The notes: generated by a model from the letters alone, not told the origin. DNA of 64,000 bases from Demequina globuliformis (GCF_000975155.1 NZ_BBRG01000001.1:727999-791998), one strand, 5' to 3'; shown: positions 8,161-21,615, counted from the first letter of the stretch. Made by a program: numbers and translations.

Positions 8161-9615
8161 ATGGGCCACTTCGAAGACCAGCTTCAGGATCTGGCCGCAT
8201 CCTCCGAGGACTTTGACGGGCCTTATTTGCTCAAGCTCGAACTCGCAATGTTGGAAGTGCGCGAGCGCCTGACGGCGCTGCGGCGGTCGCCGGCGTGGAC
8301 CGGGCCCTCGGCGGAGGCCGCCCGCGCCGCGATCGAGGAACTCACCGCCGAGTGCACCGCCATCGAACTGTCCACGCGGCGGGCCCGCTTTGCCCTGCCC
8401 AACGCCAATGAGGCGGTGAACCAGGCACGCCAAGCGTATGCGTCGTTGCCCTCCAGCTGGGTTCCCGAGTGGATGCGCGACACCATCGACACCGCGGCGG
8501 ACGCCGGCGACGCCCTGGTGCGCATCCCATCGATCGGCACCATCGCGGTTGGCAGCGGCCTGAACTACCTCGAGGACGTCTTCGTGAACTCGCGCGAGGA
8601 TGCGGCACGGGAGGCCGTCGAAAAGTTGCAGGCCCAGCTTCAGGCTCCGCGGCAGGTCCTCAACGGGATCGACGCGCGGGAGAAGCCGACCACACTGTCC
8701 GTCCCGAGCCCCGCCTCACTTCCCAGTGCTCCCACGCCACCGTCGGCCCCCTCGCCCGTGCGTTTCGAGGAGCGCACCGGCGGCGACGGAACGGCCTCAC
8801 GCCTGAGCGGCGTCGGCTCATATACACCCACGGCCTCCGCGCTGAGCTCGGCGAGCAACGCGAACGGCAACACCAGCCCCGTGTGGGACGTGACGTCCCC
8901 GGATTCCGGGAACCACACCTCGGGAGACGGGCCTGGCTACGACGAATCCGCCTATCAGGATGATGCCAATGGCGGCGGCGATGCGGGCTACCGGCCAGGC
9001 GGCACCGATAGCGACGACCCCGACTACTCCGTGGACTCGGGCGCGGCCGGGTACGGCGTTGGCGGCGGCACGGGCTACCCCGGCACCGGTGCGGGCGGAG
9101 CCGGATATTCGGGAGCGGGCACGTCCGGGCACGGCAACGGCGGCCTCACATCAGGCCTGATGGGCCTCGGCGCGGCCGGCAGCGCTGCGGCAGTCCGAGC
9201 GGGCACCGCCGGACTGGGCTCGTCACCTCACGGCGCGCAGGGGGCCTCGGGGCTCACAGGCCGAGGCGGAATCCTGGGACGCATGGGGGCCGATGCCGGC
9301 GGAACCTCCTTGCGGGGCTCCGCCGGAACGGGTGGCCTGGCTGGCCAACGTTCGGGTGGCCTCGGCACGGGCGCCTCGGCCACCGGCTCCGGGTCGGGCA
9401 CGAGCGCCGCCGCGGGCGGCGCCAACGCGGGGGCCCGCGGCGGCATGGTGGGCGGCGCTCCCATGGGCGGCGGCGCAGGGGCGTCAGGAAAGAAGTCGGG
9501 CCCGCGCTCGGGAGGCCTCATTGCGCCAAAGATCACCGATGACGGGGACACAGCTCCACTACCGCCGGCCGCGCGGGCCGGGAGTCGGGACAACCTTCGC
9601 GACCGCGACGAGTGA
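8161..9615 (+). CDS. WXG-like helical protein with long Gly-rich tail, putative T7SS substrate
   Basis: A 484-residue protein of two halves. Residues 1-175 are helical and contain an AWTG motif in a WXG-like turn (SPAWTGPSAEAARAA), suggesting an ESX-type helical domain. From about residue 180 the sequence is low complexity: Pro/Ser-rich, then a long Gly/Ala/Ser/Tyr stretch, ending in a charged tail. No signal peptide or membrane helix is evident, so export through the T7SS is plausible but unproven. It starts 2 nt after the mycosin gene with AAGGAG upstream. The tail contains one GGCCGATGC word. I cannot assign a biochemical role. Confidence 0.65.
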   Translation: MGHFEDQLQDLAASSEDFDGPYLLKLELAMLEVRERLTALRRSPAWTGPSAEAARAAIEELTAECTAIELSTRRARFALPNANEAVNQARQAYASLPSSWVPEWMRDTIDTAADAGDALVRIPSIGTIAVGSGLNYLEDVFVNSREDAAREAVEKLQAQLQAPRQVLNGIDAREKPTTLSVPSPASLPSAPTPPSAPSPVRFEERTGGDGTASRLSGVGSYTPTASALSSASNANGNTSPVWDVTSPDSGNHTSGDGPGYDESAYQDDANGGGDAGYRPGGTDSDDPDYSVDSGAAGYGVGGGTGYPGTGAGGAGYSGAGTSGHGNGGLTSGLMGLGAAGSAAAVRAGTAGLGSSPHGAQGASGLTGRGGILGRMGADAGGTSLRGSAGTGGLAGQRSGGLGTGASATGSGSGTSAAAGGANAGARGGMVGGAPMGGGAGASGKKSGPRSGGLIAPKITDDGDTAPLPPAARAGSRDNLRDRDE

Positions 9616-9723
9616 CGCAATGCGCAGGCGAGGCAATCTCGCGGCGCGTGTTCCGCCAGAGCGGGCCGCGGCGGTATTGTCAGCACTGCTGGTGACGGGG
9701 ACCACCACTGGGAGGGGGCACTG

Positions 9724-11082
9724 ATGACGGCAACGGGCCTTCATCGCCGCATTGTGGTGCTCCACGACAGTGGGCGCGTTGACGTCGATGTCGCCGAGGC
9801 GACCACGTTCGCGCAGCTCACCGAGAGCCTGGGGCTGCCCTTCACACCTGGCACTGACCGGATTGTCGGCATCGACGGAACTGAGTACGGCGCGACCGCT
9901 CCCGTAGGTGATTTGGCCGATGGCGCGCTGGTCACGCTCATCTCGCAATCCCACGAGCGCCGGGTTCGCGGTGGCGCTGGCGATTCCACTGCCCCGTCCG
10001 GACTTCCGTGGGGCATTGCGCTTGGCGGCATCGCTGTAGCACTGGCTGCGCTGGTCGCCCTCACCCAGTCCTCGACCTTGCTCGGTGACTCGGCGCGACT
10101 GTGGTGCGCAGCAGCGTCCGCCACGGTCGCGATCGCGCTGGCCGCGCTATGGAGCGTGCGCGCCCCGACTCAACTCTCCCGTGCTTCCGCGGGCCTCATT
10201 GCCCCGTTGACGCTCAGTTTCGCTGCAGCCGCGGTGATTACCCCTGCGGTTGTCCAAGGAGCGCTCGTGGCCGCGAGCGCCGGTCTGATCGCCATGACAT
10301 TGGTGTGCATCGTCGCCGCGATTGCCGCGCACCATCGGTATTTGCGCGCGCTGGCGTCCTCGGTGGCCATCGTGCTGGTGATGACGTCCGTGGTGTGGGC
10401 CCTCCCCGCGCTGTGGGGCTGGCCCGTGGCCACGCCTGCGCTTGTCACGATGGGGCTCGGGACCCTCGCCCTCAGGATTGTGCCGGCCACGGTGATCAAC
10501 GTGCCGGAGGGGCACTTCATCAACTACGAGCACTTCATGTCGCACCGGTGGACGGTCCGTGGCGCGGTGCCGGCTGACCCTGGTGAATTGAACGCGGACG
10601 GTGTGGGCGCATATCTCGACGAGTCCGAGGCACGGTACGTAGGTGGTACGACTGCCGCTGCCGTCCTCACTGCACTCGCCGCGCCCTTGGGACTGTCCGC
10701 GTTGAACGGACCGTGGTCGGTGGCGAGCATCGGGGCGCTCGTGGCGTATGTCTCGACGCTCGCGGCCTTTGGCCTCGCGGCCCGGCGGATCGCCACGCCT
10801 GTGCTCCGGTGGATTCTGCGCGCGGTGTCCCTGGTGATCGGCGCCTCGCTCACGCTGGCGGCGGTGACCGCCGACCTCAACGCGCTCGTGGTGGTCGGGA
10901 TTTTGCTCGCAGTCGCGGTCCTATCGATCGCGTTGATCGTGCCGATTTCTCGGGGCACGCGGTGGCTTCGGTGGTCCCGGCTCGCCGACGGCATCGAGGC
11001 GATGTGCATCGCGATTGCCCTTCCGACCGCACTCCTAGGCGCGAACATGATCCAGCTAGTGCGAACCATGGTGTCCTCATGA
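9724..11082 (+). CDS. eccD: Second EccD-like T7SS membrane protein (plus arm)
   Basis: A 452-residue membrane protein with the same architecture as the minus-arm EccD: an N-terminal ubiquitin-like domain (about 8-80, RRIVVLHDSGRVDVDVAEAT) and eleven predicted helices. Its C-terminal segment RLADGIEAMCIAIALPTALL resembles the EccD end. The ATG at 9724 follows GGAGGGGG. It overlaps the next gene by ATGA and belongs to the eccC operon. EccD acts as a dimer in characterised systems, so two paralogs could form a heterodimer; this is inference. Confidence 0.78.
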   Translation: MTATGLHRRIVVLHDSGRVDVDVAEATTFAQLTESLGLPFTPGTDRIVGIDGTEYGATAPVGDLADGALVTLISQSHERRVRGGAGDSTAPSGLPWGIALGGIAVALAALVALTQSSTLLGDSARLWCAAASATVAIALAALWSVRAPTQLSRASAGLIAPLTLSFAAAAVITPAVVQGALVAASAGLIAMTLVCIVAAIAAHHRYLRALASSVAIVLVMTSVVWALPALWGWPVATPALVTMGLGTLALRIVPATVINVPEGHFINYEHFMSHRWTVRGAVPADPGELNADGVGAYLDESEARYVGGTTAAAVLTALAAPLGLSALNGPWSVASIGALVAYVSTLAAFGLAARRIATPVLRWILRAVSLVIGASLTLAAVTADLNALVVVGILLAVAVLSIALIVPISRGTRWLRWSRLADGIEAMCIAIALPTALLGANMIQLVRTMVSS

Positions 11083-12566
11083 CGACTCCTCCCGCCACCA
11101 CGATTCCCTGTCCCACGTGCGGGCAGCCCACCCAGCCAGCGGCTGCACGCTGCATTTGGTGCGGCACGGCGCAGCGCGTGCCCGCCACTGCTCCGGTTGC
11201 TGCTGCACCCGCCACGGCTGGCGCGCCGGTAGTAACGACCGCCGCGCCACGGCCGTCGCCTTCAGGCCAGGTGCCCGGTCCCTCGCGCGAGGCGGGAGCC
11301 GCCACGTCGTCGACCCCACCGCGCGGCAACCTGGGCCCTAGGTTTGCGGCCTACCCTGCGGGCACGGGCGCGCGCGTGGCTGCCTGGTCGATCGACGTTG
11401 TCGCCGCCGCCGGCGTGACTGCGCTCGTGACCGTGTTGACACACTCGTGGATCCTGGGCGCCGTCGCGCTCATCGACGTCGTGGCGTTCCAGTGGGTGTG
11501 GCAGGCCCGCCGCGGACTCACCCTCGGAAGCGCGCTTGTGGGCCTGCGCGTGGCACGCGACGACGGCCCCTACTCTCCTGGCGCGACCAGGGCGTTCGTC
11601 CGCGGAACCGTCACCTCAGCCGGCCTCATTGTCGCCGTCGTGGGTGCTTGGGTAGTGGCGGCGTCTAGCGCCTGGGACGCGACTGCCCAACGACGGAGCT
11701 GGGCCGACGCGCTCGCACGTACCGTGACAGCCACCAGTCCGCGGGGGAACCGCCCCACTCCGACGCCTCCCGCCGTGTCTGCCGCCACGGTCGACCCCGC
11801 GCACGGCGCCCCCACCGCTACCGTCACTCCCTTGCGGACCGCACCGTCACCCATCCCCGCGATGGCGGCTACACCCACGCCCTCCCACACGCCTAGTGCG
11901 CCCGTGACGGCGACCGGGACATCGGCCCTCCCCCCTGGCCTCGCGTCACCCACCGGGGCGCCGCAGCCCGCGCCAGCGCCACCCGCGCCGCCCCAGGCCG
12001 CAGCCCCCGTCGTCGCCGCAGCATCGGCCGCACCCCAGCGCGTCAGTCCCGCTGAGCCTTCGAGTGCCGCTCAGCCCTCCGGTGTCACTGCGCCGTCGGG
12101 GGCCACTGCGTCGTCCGGTGGCACTGAGCCGTCCGGTGTCACTGCGCCGTCCAGCCCCGCCGAGCCCGTGCAGACGCCCGTGCAGCCGCCCGCCCCTGCG
12201 GTCGCTGAAACGCACTCGCTGCTCCTCACGTTCGACACCGGCCAACGCGCGCAAGTCACCGTCCCCTGCGCGGTCAACCTGGGTCGCAAACCTTCGCCGA
12301 CCGAACCCACCGACCACGTCGTGGCCGTCGAGGACCCCGCGGGGTCCGTCTCACGCACCCACCTGCGCCTTGAGCATTCGCGCGGTCGCACCTGGGTCAT
12401 CGATGGCGGCTCGACCAATGGCTCGGCCCTCGTCAGCGACCACACGACTCGCCCGCTCACGCCTGGCGAACGCACCGAGGTGCCAGACGGCGATCGGGTC
12501 CGCATTGGCGACCGCATCTTCACCATCGCGATGCTGATGAGTGCATCGGAGAAGGAGAACTCGTGA
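11079..12566 (+). CDS. Zinc ribbon-RDD-FHA domain membrane protein
   Basis: A 495-residue protein in the T7SS operon. An N-terminal zinc ribbon has Cys11, Cys14, Cys25 and Cys28 (CPTCG...CIWCG). An RDD-type membrane domain follows (about 85-215, with RFAAYPAGTGARVAAWSID). A long Pro/Ala/Ser/Thr linker with SGVTAPSG-type repeats spans about 216-390. A C-terminal FHA domain (about 395-490) has GRK, VSRTHLRL and GGSTNGS, the phosphothreonine-binding signature. It likely senses phosphorylated partners at the membrane; FHA proteins accompany T7SS in other bacteria (EssA/EccC neighbours, Ser/Thr kinase targets). No kinase is encoded nearby. The start ATG overlaps the previous stop (ATGA), and the next gene overlaps it by GTGA. 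Confidence 0.8.
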   Translation: MTTPPATTIPCPTCGQPTQPAAARCIWCGTAQRVPATAPVAAAPATAGAPVVTTAAPRPSPSGQVPGPSREAGAATSSTPPRGNLGPRFAAYPAGTGARVAAWSIDVVAAAGVTALVTVLTHSWILGAVALIDVVAFQWVWQARRGLTLGSALVGLRVARDDGPYSPGATRAFVRGTVTSAGLIVAVVGAWVVAASSAWDATAQRRSWADALARTVTATSPRGNRPTPTPPAVSAATVDPAHGAPTATVTPLRTAPSPIPAMAATPTPSHTPSAPVTATGTSALPPGLASPTGAPQPAPAPPAPPQAAAPVVAAASAAPQRVSPAEPSSAAQPSGVTAPSGATASSGGTEPSGVTAPSSPAEPVQTPVQPPAPAVAETHSLLLTFDTGQRAQVTVPCAVNLGRKPSPTEPTDHVVAVEDPAGSVSRTHLRLEHSRGRTWVIDGGSTNGSALVSDHTTRPLTPGERTEVPDGDRVRIGDRIFTIAMLMSASEKENS

Positions 12567-15500
12567 CTGGCCCCCGCCTCGCTCCGCCCCGCGTTCCCAC
12601 GGGCACTCTGCCCATCCAAGCGCCCCCAGAGCTCGAGCCTTCGGACGGCGCCTCTGGCATGCTGGCGTCGATGCTGCCGATGCTGGGCTCGGTGGGTGCC
12701 ATCGTCATGATCTCGATGACGAGGCCTGGCCCCGCGGGCTACCTCACGGGCGGAATGTTCCTGCTGTCTGCGCTCGGATTTGTCGCCGTGAACGGATGGC
12801 GCCAGCGAGCACAGCGCAACGCCCAGCTCCTCACCTCACGGCGCGAGTACCTGGCCTATTTGAGCGACCTGCGCACCACCGTGCGCACCGCGGCCAAGCA
12901 GCAACGCCGCGCAGCAAACTGGATTCACCCCGCCCCCACAGCCCTGCCATTCTTGGCGGAGGAGCGCACGCGCGTGTGGGAACGCTCGGTGTCAGACGGG
13001 GACTTTCTCCACACCCGGGTAGGACGCAACGACCAGCCGCTGTGCTTGGAGATGCAGCCGCCGGAACTGCCCGCGCTCGCTCAACTCGATCCCGTTTCCG
13101 CATCCGCGGCGCACCGCTTCATGCTCACTCACGAGGTGCAGCACCGGCTGCCGTGCTCCGTTCCACTGCGCGACTACGCGCGCGTCGAGGTCACCGGCGC
13201 TGAGTATCCGGCCCGGTCGCTCGCGCGTGCCATGGTGGCGTCCATCGCGACATTGCACCACCCCAATGACGTGCGCATCGTCATCGCCGCTGACCCCGCC
13301 GTGCTCGATCAGTGGGAGTGGGCCAAGTGGCTCCCGCACTGCCACTCCCCCCACGCGACCGACGGGCTAGGCGCGGCGCGGATGATCGGCAGCGACCTCC
13401 GTGCGCTCGAAGCCATGCTGCCCAGCGACGTTGCGGCACGTGCACACTTCACCCCGGGCGATGGCCCCCTGCCCCACATCATCCTTGTGACGGACGGATT
13501 ACGACTGCAGGGCGAATCGACGCTGCTGGCGCGCCAGGGCGTGCAAGGTGTCACCGTGCTCGACATTCCGGCCAGTTGGGGCGAGCTCCAGGGCCGGGCG
13601 ACGCTCCGGTTGGCACTGGATCAGGCCGACGACGCGACCGCCGTGGAGGTCATTTCCACCCAGGCGCCCTCCTTCGGCGCGGTGGCAGACACGCTGTCGA
13701 TTGCGGAGGCGGAGGCCACGGCGCGGCGGCTGCTGCCCCTGTACGACGGGCCAGCCGACGAGGGCGATGAGGGTGCCAGGACGTCCACCGAGCAGCGCGA
13801 ACTGGTCGAGTTGCTGGGGCTGCCAGACGTGCGCGACATCGACTTCTCTCACGTGTGGCAACCGCGCCCCGAGCGCGACCGGCTGCGCGTGCCCATTGGG
13901 CAGACCACCACCGGCGCCCCCATGGTGCTCGACATCAAGGAATCGGCGCAGCAGGGCATGGGCCCGCACGGTGTGATGATCGGAGCGACGGGTTCTGGAA
14001 AGTCGGAAGTGCTGCGCACCATGGTGCTCGCGCTCGCCATGACGCACTCGCCCGAACAACTGAACTTTGTGCTCGTGGACTTCAAGGGTGGAGCCACCTT
14101 CGCCGGCATGGCTGACATGCCGCACGTCTCCGCCGTCATCACGAACCTCGCCGACGAGATCGCTCTCGTGGACCGCTTCCAGGACGCCCTCACCGGCGAG
14201 GTGACCCGCCGCCAGGAACTGCTCCGTAAGGCCGGCAACTTCGTCAACGTCACCGAATACGAGAAGGCGCGCAAGTCTGGTCGCACTGACTTGGAACCGC
14301 TGCCTGCGTTGCTCATCGTTGCCGACGAGTTCTCCGAGCTGCTCGCCGCGAAGCCCGAGTTCATCGAGACTTTTATCAACATCGGCCGCGTGGGCCGCTC
14401 GCTGCAGGTCCACCTCCTGCTGGCATCCCAGCGCCTCGAGGAAGGCAAGCTCCGCGGGCTCGACACCTTCTTGTCTTACCGCATTGGTCTGCGCACCTTC
14501 TCCGCCGCCGAGTCCCGCTCCATCTTGGGCGTGCCGGACGCCTACACGCTGCCCCAGCAGCCCGGTGTGGGTTACCTCAAGGCGGACACCGAGACCATGA
14601 CGCAGTTCCGTGCCGCCTACGTGTCAGGGCCGCCTCCCCGCCGCACGGTCGCCGCCGCAGACGGCACCGGACCCGCACGCCAGCGCGCCAAGATCACCGC
14701 ATTCACCGCCGCAGCCGTGACTGCGGAAGAACCCGTCGAGACGGACGAGGACCAGCCCGCACCGTTGCTCGACAGCGGCCCCGCGGAGAAGCGATCCACG
14801 TTCGATCTCGCGGTCAGCCGTATGGCCGGCCACGGCCCCGCTGCCCACCAGGTGTGGCTGCCGCCCCTGGACATCCCCGCGACTCTCGACCAACTCATGC
14901 CGGACCTCGCGGTGGACCCGGAGATGGGTCTGGTGTCCCGCCAGTGGCGCGCGGCCGGAACGCTCACCGTGCCGTTGGGAATTGTGGACGTCCCACTCGA
15001 GCAGCGCCGCGAAAGCCTCACAGTCTCGCTCGGCGGCGCTGCCGGCCACATGGCCATCGTTGGCGGACCGCTGTCAGGTAAATCCACGCTGGCCCGCACC
15101 ACCGTGGCCGCGCTGGCCCTCACACACACGCCGCAAGAGGTCCAGTTTTACGTCCTGGACTTTGGTGGCGGCACTTTTGTGGGCATGCGCGACCTGCCCC
15201 ACATCGCGGGTGTCGCCACGCGATCCGAGCCGGAAGTGGTGCGTCGCGCCGTCTCCGAGGTCTCCGGCATCCTCAACGCCCGCGAGCAGTACTTCCGCGA
15301 CCAGGGAATCGACTCGATCGAGACCTACCGTCAGCGCCGCGCCGCTGGAACCGCCAACGACGGCTACGGCGACGTGTTCCTCGTCATCGATGGCTGGGGA
15401 ACCGTGCGCGCGGACTTCGAGGCCATCGAGGCCCAGATTCAGGCCATCGCCGCGCGTGGACTGACGTTCGGCATCCACGTGATCATCACGGCCTCCCGGT

Positions 15501-16531
15501 GGATGGAGGTGCGCATGAACATCAAGGACCTGCTGGGAACGCGCATTGAGCTGCGTCTAGGTGATCCCTCTGACTCCGAGGTGGACCGCAAGGCCGCGGT
15601 GAACGTCACGACCAACGCACCGGGTCGCGGCTTGGCGCCCACGCGTCTCCAGATGCTCACCGCCCTGCCGCGCGTGGACGGCTCGAGCGATGCGGAATCG
15701 CTTTCTGATGGCATCGCTGACCTCATCAGCAAGACCACGCAGGCCTACCGTGGTCCTGCCGGCCCCAACCTGCGCCTGCTGCCGGAACGCATCACGCTCA
15801 CGCAGGTCCGCGAACTGGTGCAACCGGACGACAAGCGCCTGCTCCTGGGTATCGACGAGGCAGGCCTGGCTCCATTCGGCGTAAACGTGATGAGCGAACC
15901 GCACCTGTTCCTGTACGGCGACGCCGGCTCGGGCAAGACGTCGTTCCTACGCGCGTACGCGCAAGAGATCACGCGCCTGTTTGCCCCGCACGAGGCCAAG
16001 ATCTTCACGATCGACTACCGCCGTTCACTGCTGGGAGACCTCCCCAGCGAGTACGTCATGGCAAGCCTGTCGACCCACGACGAGGCGACCGCGGGGGTGC
16101 AGGAACTCGTCGACTTCTTTGGCACCCGCGTGCCGGGCAAGGACGTCACGCCCGAACAGCTACGGTCACGATCGTGGTGGAAGGGCGCGGAGGGCTTTGT
16201 GCTGGTGGACGACTACGACTTGGTCGCTACCTCTCAGGGCAACCCGCTCGCCCCCTTGGCGACGCTGCTCCCACAGGCCCTGGACCTGGGGCTACACGTT
16301 GTCCTGACGCGCCGCGCCGGTGGAGCCTCGCGTGCAGCGTACGACCCTGTCATTCAGCGGTTCACGGACCTGGGCGTCACCGGCATCCTGCTCAGCGGCA
16401 ACCCGGAGGAGGGCGCGCTCATTGGCAAGGTGAAGCCGGCGCCCGCCGTCCCCGGTCGCGCTCAAATTGTGTCCCGCGACCAGGGTCTGATCGCTGCCCA
16501 GTTGGCCTACCAGGCTTCTCAATACTCATGA
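12563..16531 (+). CDS. eccC: EccC, FtsK/SpoIIIE-type T7SS ATPase
   Basis: The motor of the secretion system, 1322 residues. Two membrane helices lie near the N-terminus (about 33-75). Three FtsK-like ATPase domains follow, each with an intact Walker A: GATGSGKS (474-481), GGPLSGKS (834-841) and GDAGSGKT (1119-1126). Walker B-type strands are LLIVADE in the first, FLVIDG in the second and FVLVDD in the third. In the family the first domain powers transport and the later ones bind substrate signal tails; here all three look nucleotide-competent by the Walker A test. The GTG start has GAAGGAG upstream and overlaps the previous stop. It is a single polypeptide, not split into Ca/Cb. Confidence 0.95.
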   Translation: MTGPRLAPPRVPTGTLPIQAPPELEPSDGASGMLASMLPMLGSVGAIVMISMTRPGPAGYLTGGMFLLSALGFVAVNGWRQRAQRNAQLLTSRREYLAYLSDLRTTVRTAAKQQRRAANWIHPAPTALPFLAEERTRVWERSVSDGDFLHTRVGRNDQPLCLEMQPPELPALAQLDPVSASAAHRFMLTHEVQHRLPCSVPLRDYARVEVTGAEYPARSLARAMVASIATLHHPNDVRIVIAADPAVLDQWEWAKWLPHCHSPHATDGLGAARMIGSDLRALEAMLPSDVAARAHFTPGDGPLPHIILVTDGLRLQGESTLLARQGVQGVTVLDIPASWGELQGRATLRLALDQADDATAVEVISTQAPSFGAVADTLSIAEAEATARRLLPLYDGPADEGDEGARTSTEQRELVELLGLPDVRDIDFSHVWQPRPERDRLRVPIGQTTTGAPMVLDIKESAQQGMGPHGVMIGATGSGKSEVLRTMVLALAMTHSPEQLNFVLVDFKGGATFAGMADMPHVSAVITNLADEIALVDRFQDALTGEVTRRQELLRKAGNFVNVTEYEKARKSGRTDLEPLPALLIVADEFSELLAAKPEFIETFINIGRVGRSLQVHLLLASQRLEEGKLRGLDTFLSYRIGLRTFSAAESRSILGVPDAYTLPQQPGVGYLKADTETMTQFRAAYVSGPPPRRTVAAADGTGPARQRAKITAFTAAAVTAEEPVETDEDQPAPLLDSGPAEKRSTFDLAVSRMAGHGPAAHQVWLPPLDIPATLDQLMPDLAVDPEMGLVSRQWRAAGTLTVPLGIVDVPLEQRRESLTVSLGGAAGHMAIVGGPLSGKSTLARTTVAALALTHTPQEVQFYVLDFGGGTFVGMRDLPHIAGVATRSEPEVVRRAVSEVSGILNAREQYFRDQGIDSIETYRQRRAAGTANDGYGDVFLVIDGWGTVRADFEAIEAQIQAIAARGLTFGIHVIITASRWMEVRMNIKDLLGTRIELRLGDPSDSEVDRKAAVNVTTNAPGRGLAPTRLQMLTALPRVDGSSDAESLSDGIADLISKTTQAYRGPAGPNLRLLPERITLTQVRELVQPDDKRLLLGIDEAGLAPFGVNVMSEPHLFLYGDAGSGKTSFLRAYAQEITRLFAPHEAKIFTIDYRRSLLGDLPSEYVMASLSTHDEATAGVQELVDFFGTRVPGKDVTPEQLRSRSWWKGAEGFVLVDDYDLVATSQGNPLAPLATLLPQALDLGLHVVLTRRAGGASRAAYDPVIQRFTDLGVTGILLSGNPEEGALIGKVKPAPAVPGRAQIVSRDQGLIAAQLAYQASQYS

Positions 16532-16577
16532 CGCTGCCGTCCGCTCGCCAGGCCCGCGCCCGCCGCGGCTCGCCATC

Positions 16578-17579
16578 ATGACGGACCACGTGCCCGCGGG
16601 GTGGTATCCCACCCACACGATCCACGACGGCGAGCGTCGCTACTGGGATGGTCAGCAGTGGACGGATCGGTTTGACCCGCCACGGAACTTCACGATGGAG
16701 GACCTGTGGATGCCTGCTCCGGGCGAGCGCCAGGAGCCCCCAGCGCTCCCACCTGGAAGCGCATACCCCGCGCAGGCGAACAGCGCATATCCCCCAGCGC
16801 CAACGGAACACACGTGGCCGGCGCACTCGGGCGGCACCACGGGCACGCATGGTGAGGGCTGGAGCCAGCCGACGGTCCCCACATACGGATACCCAGACCC
16901 GCAGCCACCGCGCAAGCCCTTGCGGCGGTGGGGCGGCCTCCTCGCAGGCGCGGTCATCGCCGTCGCGTTGTGGTCAGGACTCGGCGCCCTCACTGACGGC
17001 GGCAATGGGATCCCGCCAGCGAGTGCGCGCTCCATGCTCGACGTCCGCGTGACCGAGCCAGCCGGCGTCGACTCTCGTGACCTTGCGGCGGCGGAGGCCT
17101 TCGCCGTGAGCCAGCCTCGCGAACGCGACGAGAACGGCTCATTCGTGACCACCGCCGCGACGCTCGCGGACGCATTCGGGTCGGAGTTGCGGTGGCACGA
17201 ATACGACCGTTACGGCCTGTGCGCGACCGGTCAGCCAGGTGACGGCGAGTTCGTCCTCGCAGCCTACTGTCCCCTGGACCCTGGCATGGTCATGCTCAAC
17301 TCCACCCACGCCTCCTATCCCGATTACCTGTACCTCGAGGGCTTCGTGGACATCGTGGCCCACGAACTCGCACACAAGGTCATCGATGTGCGCTGCGGCA
17401 CCACCTCCCCGCCGGGGCTCGGGGTAGAGACGGAGGGGCTCACAAACTCCTACGCAGTGGCCTACCTCGGGGCCGACCGTAGCCACTTGGAATCCACCAT
17501 GGATGGCTTCCCCGAGTACGCGATGACAAACGCCACGGACGAGGCCGCGCGCCGCGTCCACGAAGGCGACTGCGGGTAG
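16578..17579 (+). CDS. DUF2510-transmembrane-HELAH putative metallopeptidase
   Basis: A 333-residue protein closing the plus T7SS arm, 46 nt after eccC. Residues 5-35 form a DUF2510 domain (GWYPTHTIHDGERRYWDGQQW). A Pro-rich stretch and one membrane helix (about 112-137) follow. The C-terminal domain, probably extracytoplasmic, contains AHELAHKVID with His262, Glu263 and His266, a zincin-type HExxH motif. Four cysteines (for example in YGLCATG and VRCGTT) could form disulfides. I do not recognise the exact family; no third zinc ligand can be named with confidence. Co-location suggests processing of exported proteins or cell-wall work for the T7SS. Confidence 0.6.
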   Translation: MTDHVPAGWYPTHTIHDGERRYWDGQQWTDRFDPPRNFTMEDLWMPAPGERQEPPALPPGSAYPAQANSAYPPAPTEHTWPAHSGGTTGTHGEGWSQPTVPTYGYPDPQPPRKPLRRWGGLLAGAVIAVALWSGLGALTDGGNGIPPASARSMLDVRVTEPAGVDSRDLAAAEAFAVSQPRERDENGSFVTTAATLADAFGSELRWHEYDRYGLCATGQPGDGEFVLAAYCPLDPGMVMLNSTHASYPDYLYLEGFVDIVAHELAHKVIDVRCGTTSPPGLGVETEGLTNSYAVAYLGADRSHLESTMDGFPEYAMTNATDEAARRVHEGDCG

Positions 17580-17684
17580 CGCCACCCGCCCGCACCGCCG
17601 TCACGGCTCTCACCTACGGCGGCCCCGTCAACGCCGTCAGTACCACCCGCTCGCGCCGCTCAACCCGGGCATCGGCCCCGGATG

Positions 17685-17725
17685 CACAAAGCCCGGTCCC
17701 GCACATGGCGGAACCGGGCTTTGTG
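17685..17725. terminator. Bidirectional terminator between the T7SS locus and rpoC
   Basis: A perfect 13-bp stem CACAAAGCCCGGT (17685-17697) pairs with 17713-17725; inner CCGC/GCGG bases extend it. It lies between two convergent genes and can serve both. A GCATCGGC word precedes it at 17669. Confidence 0.75.
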
Positions 17726-17739
17726 AACCTCAGCAGAGA

Positions 17740-21615
<3,876 letters not shown>

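Noticed and set aside
6914..8200. 428-codon frame opposite the second mycosin
   Set aside because: Catalytic motifs, signal peptide and operon position support the plus gene.
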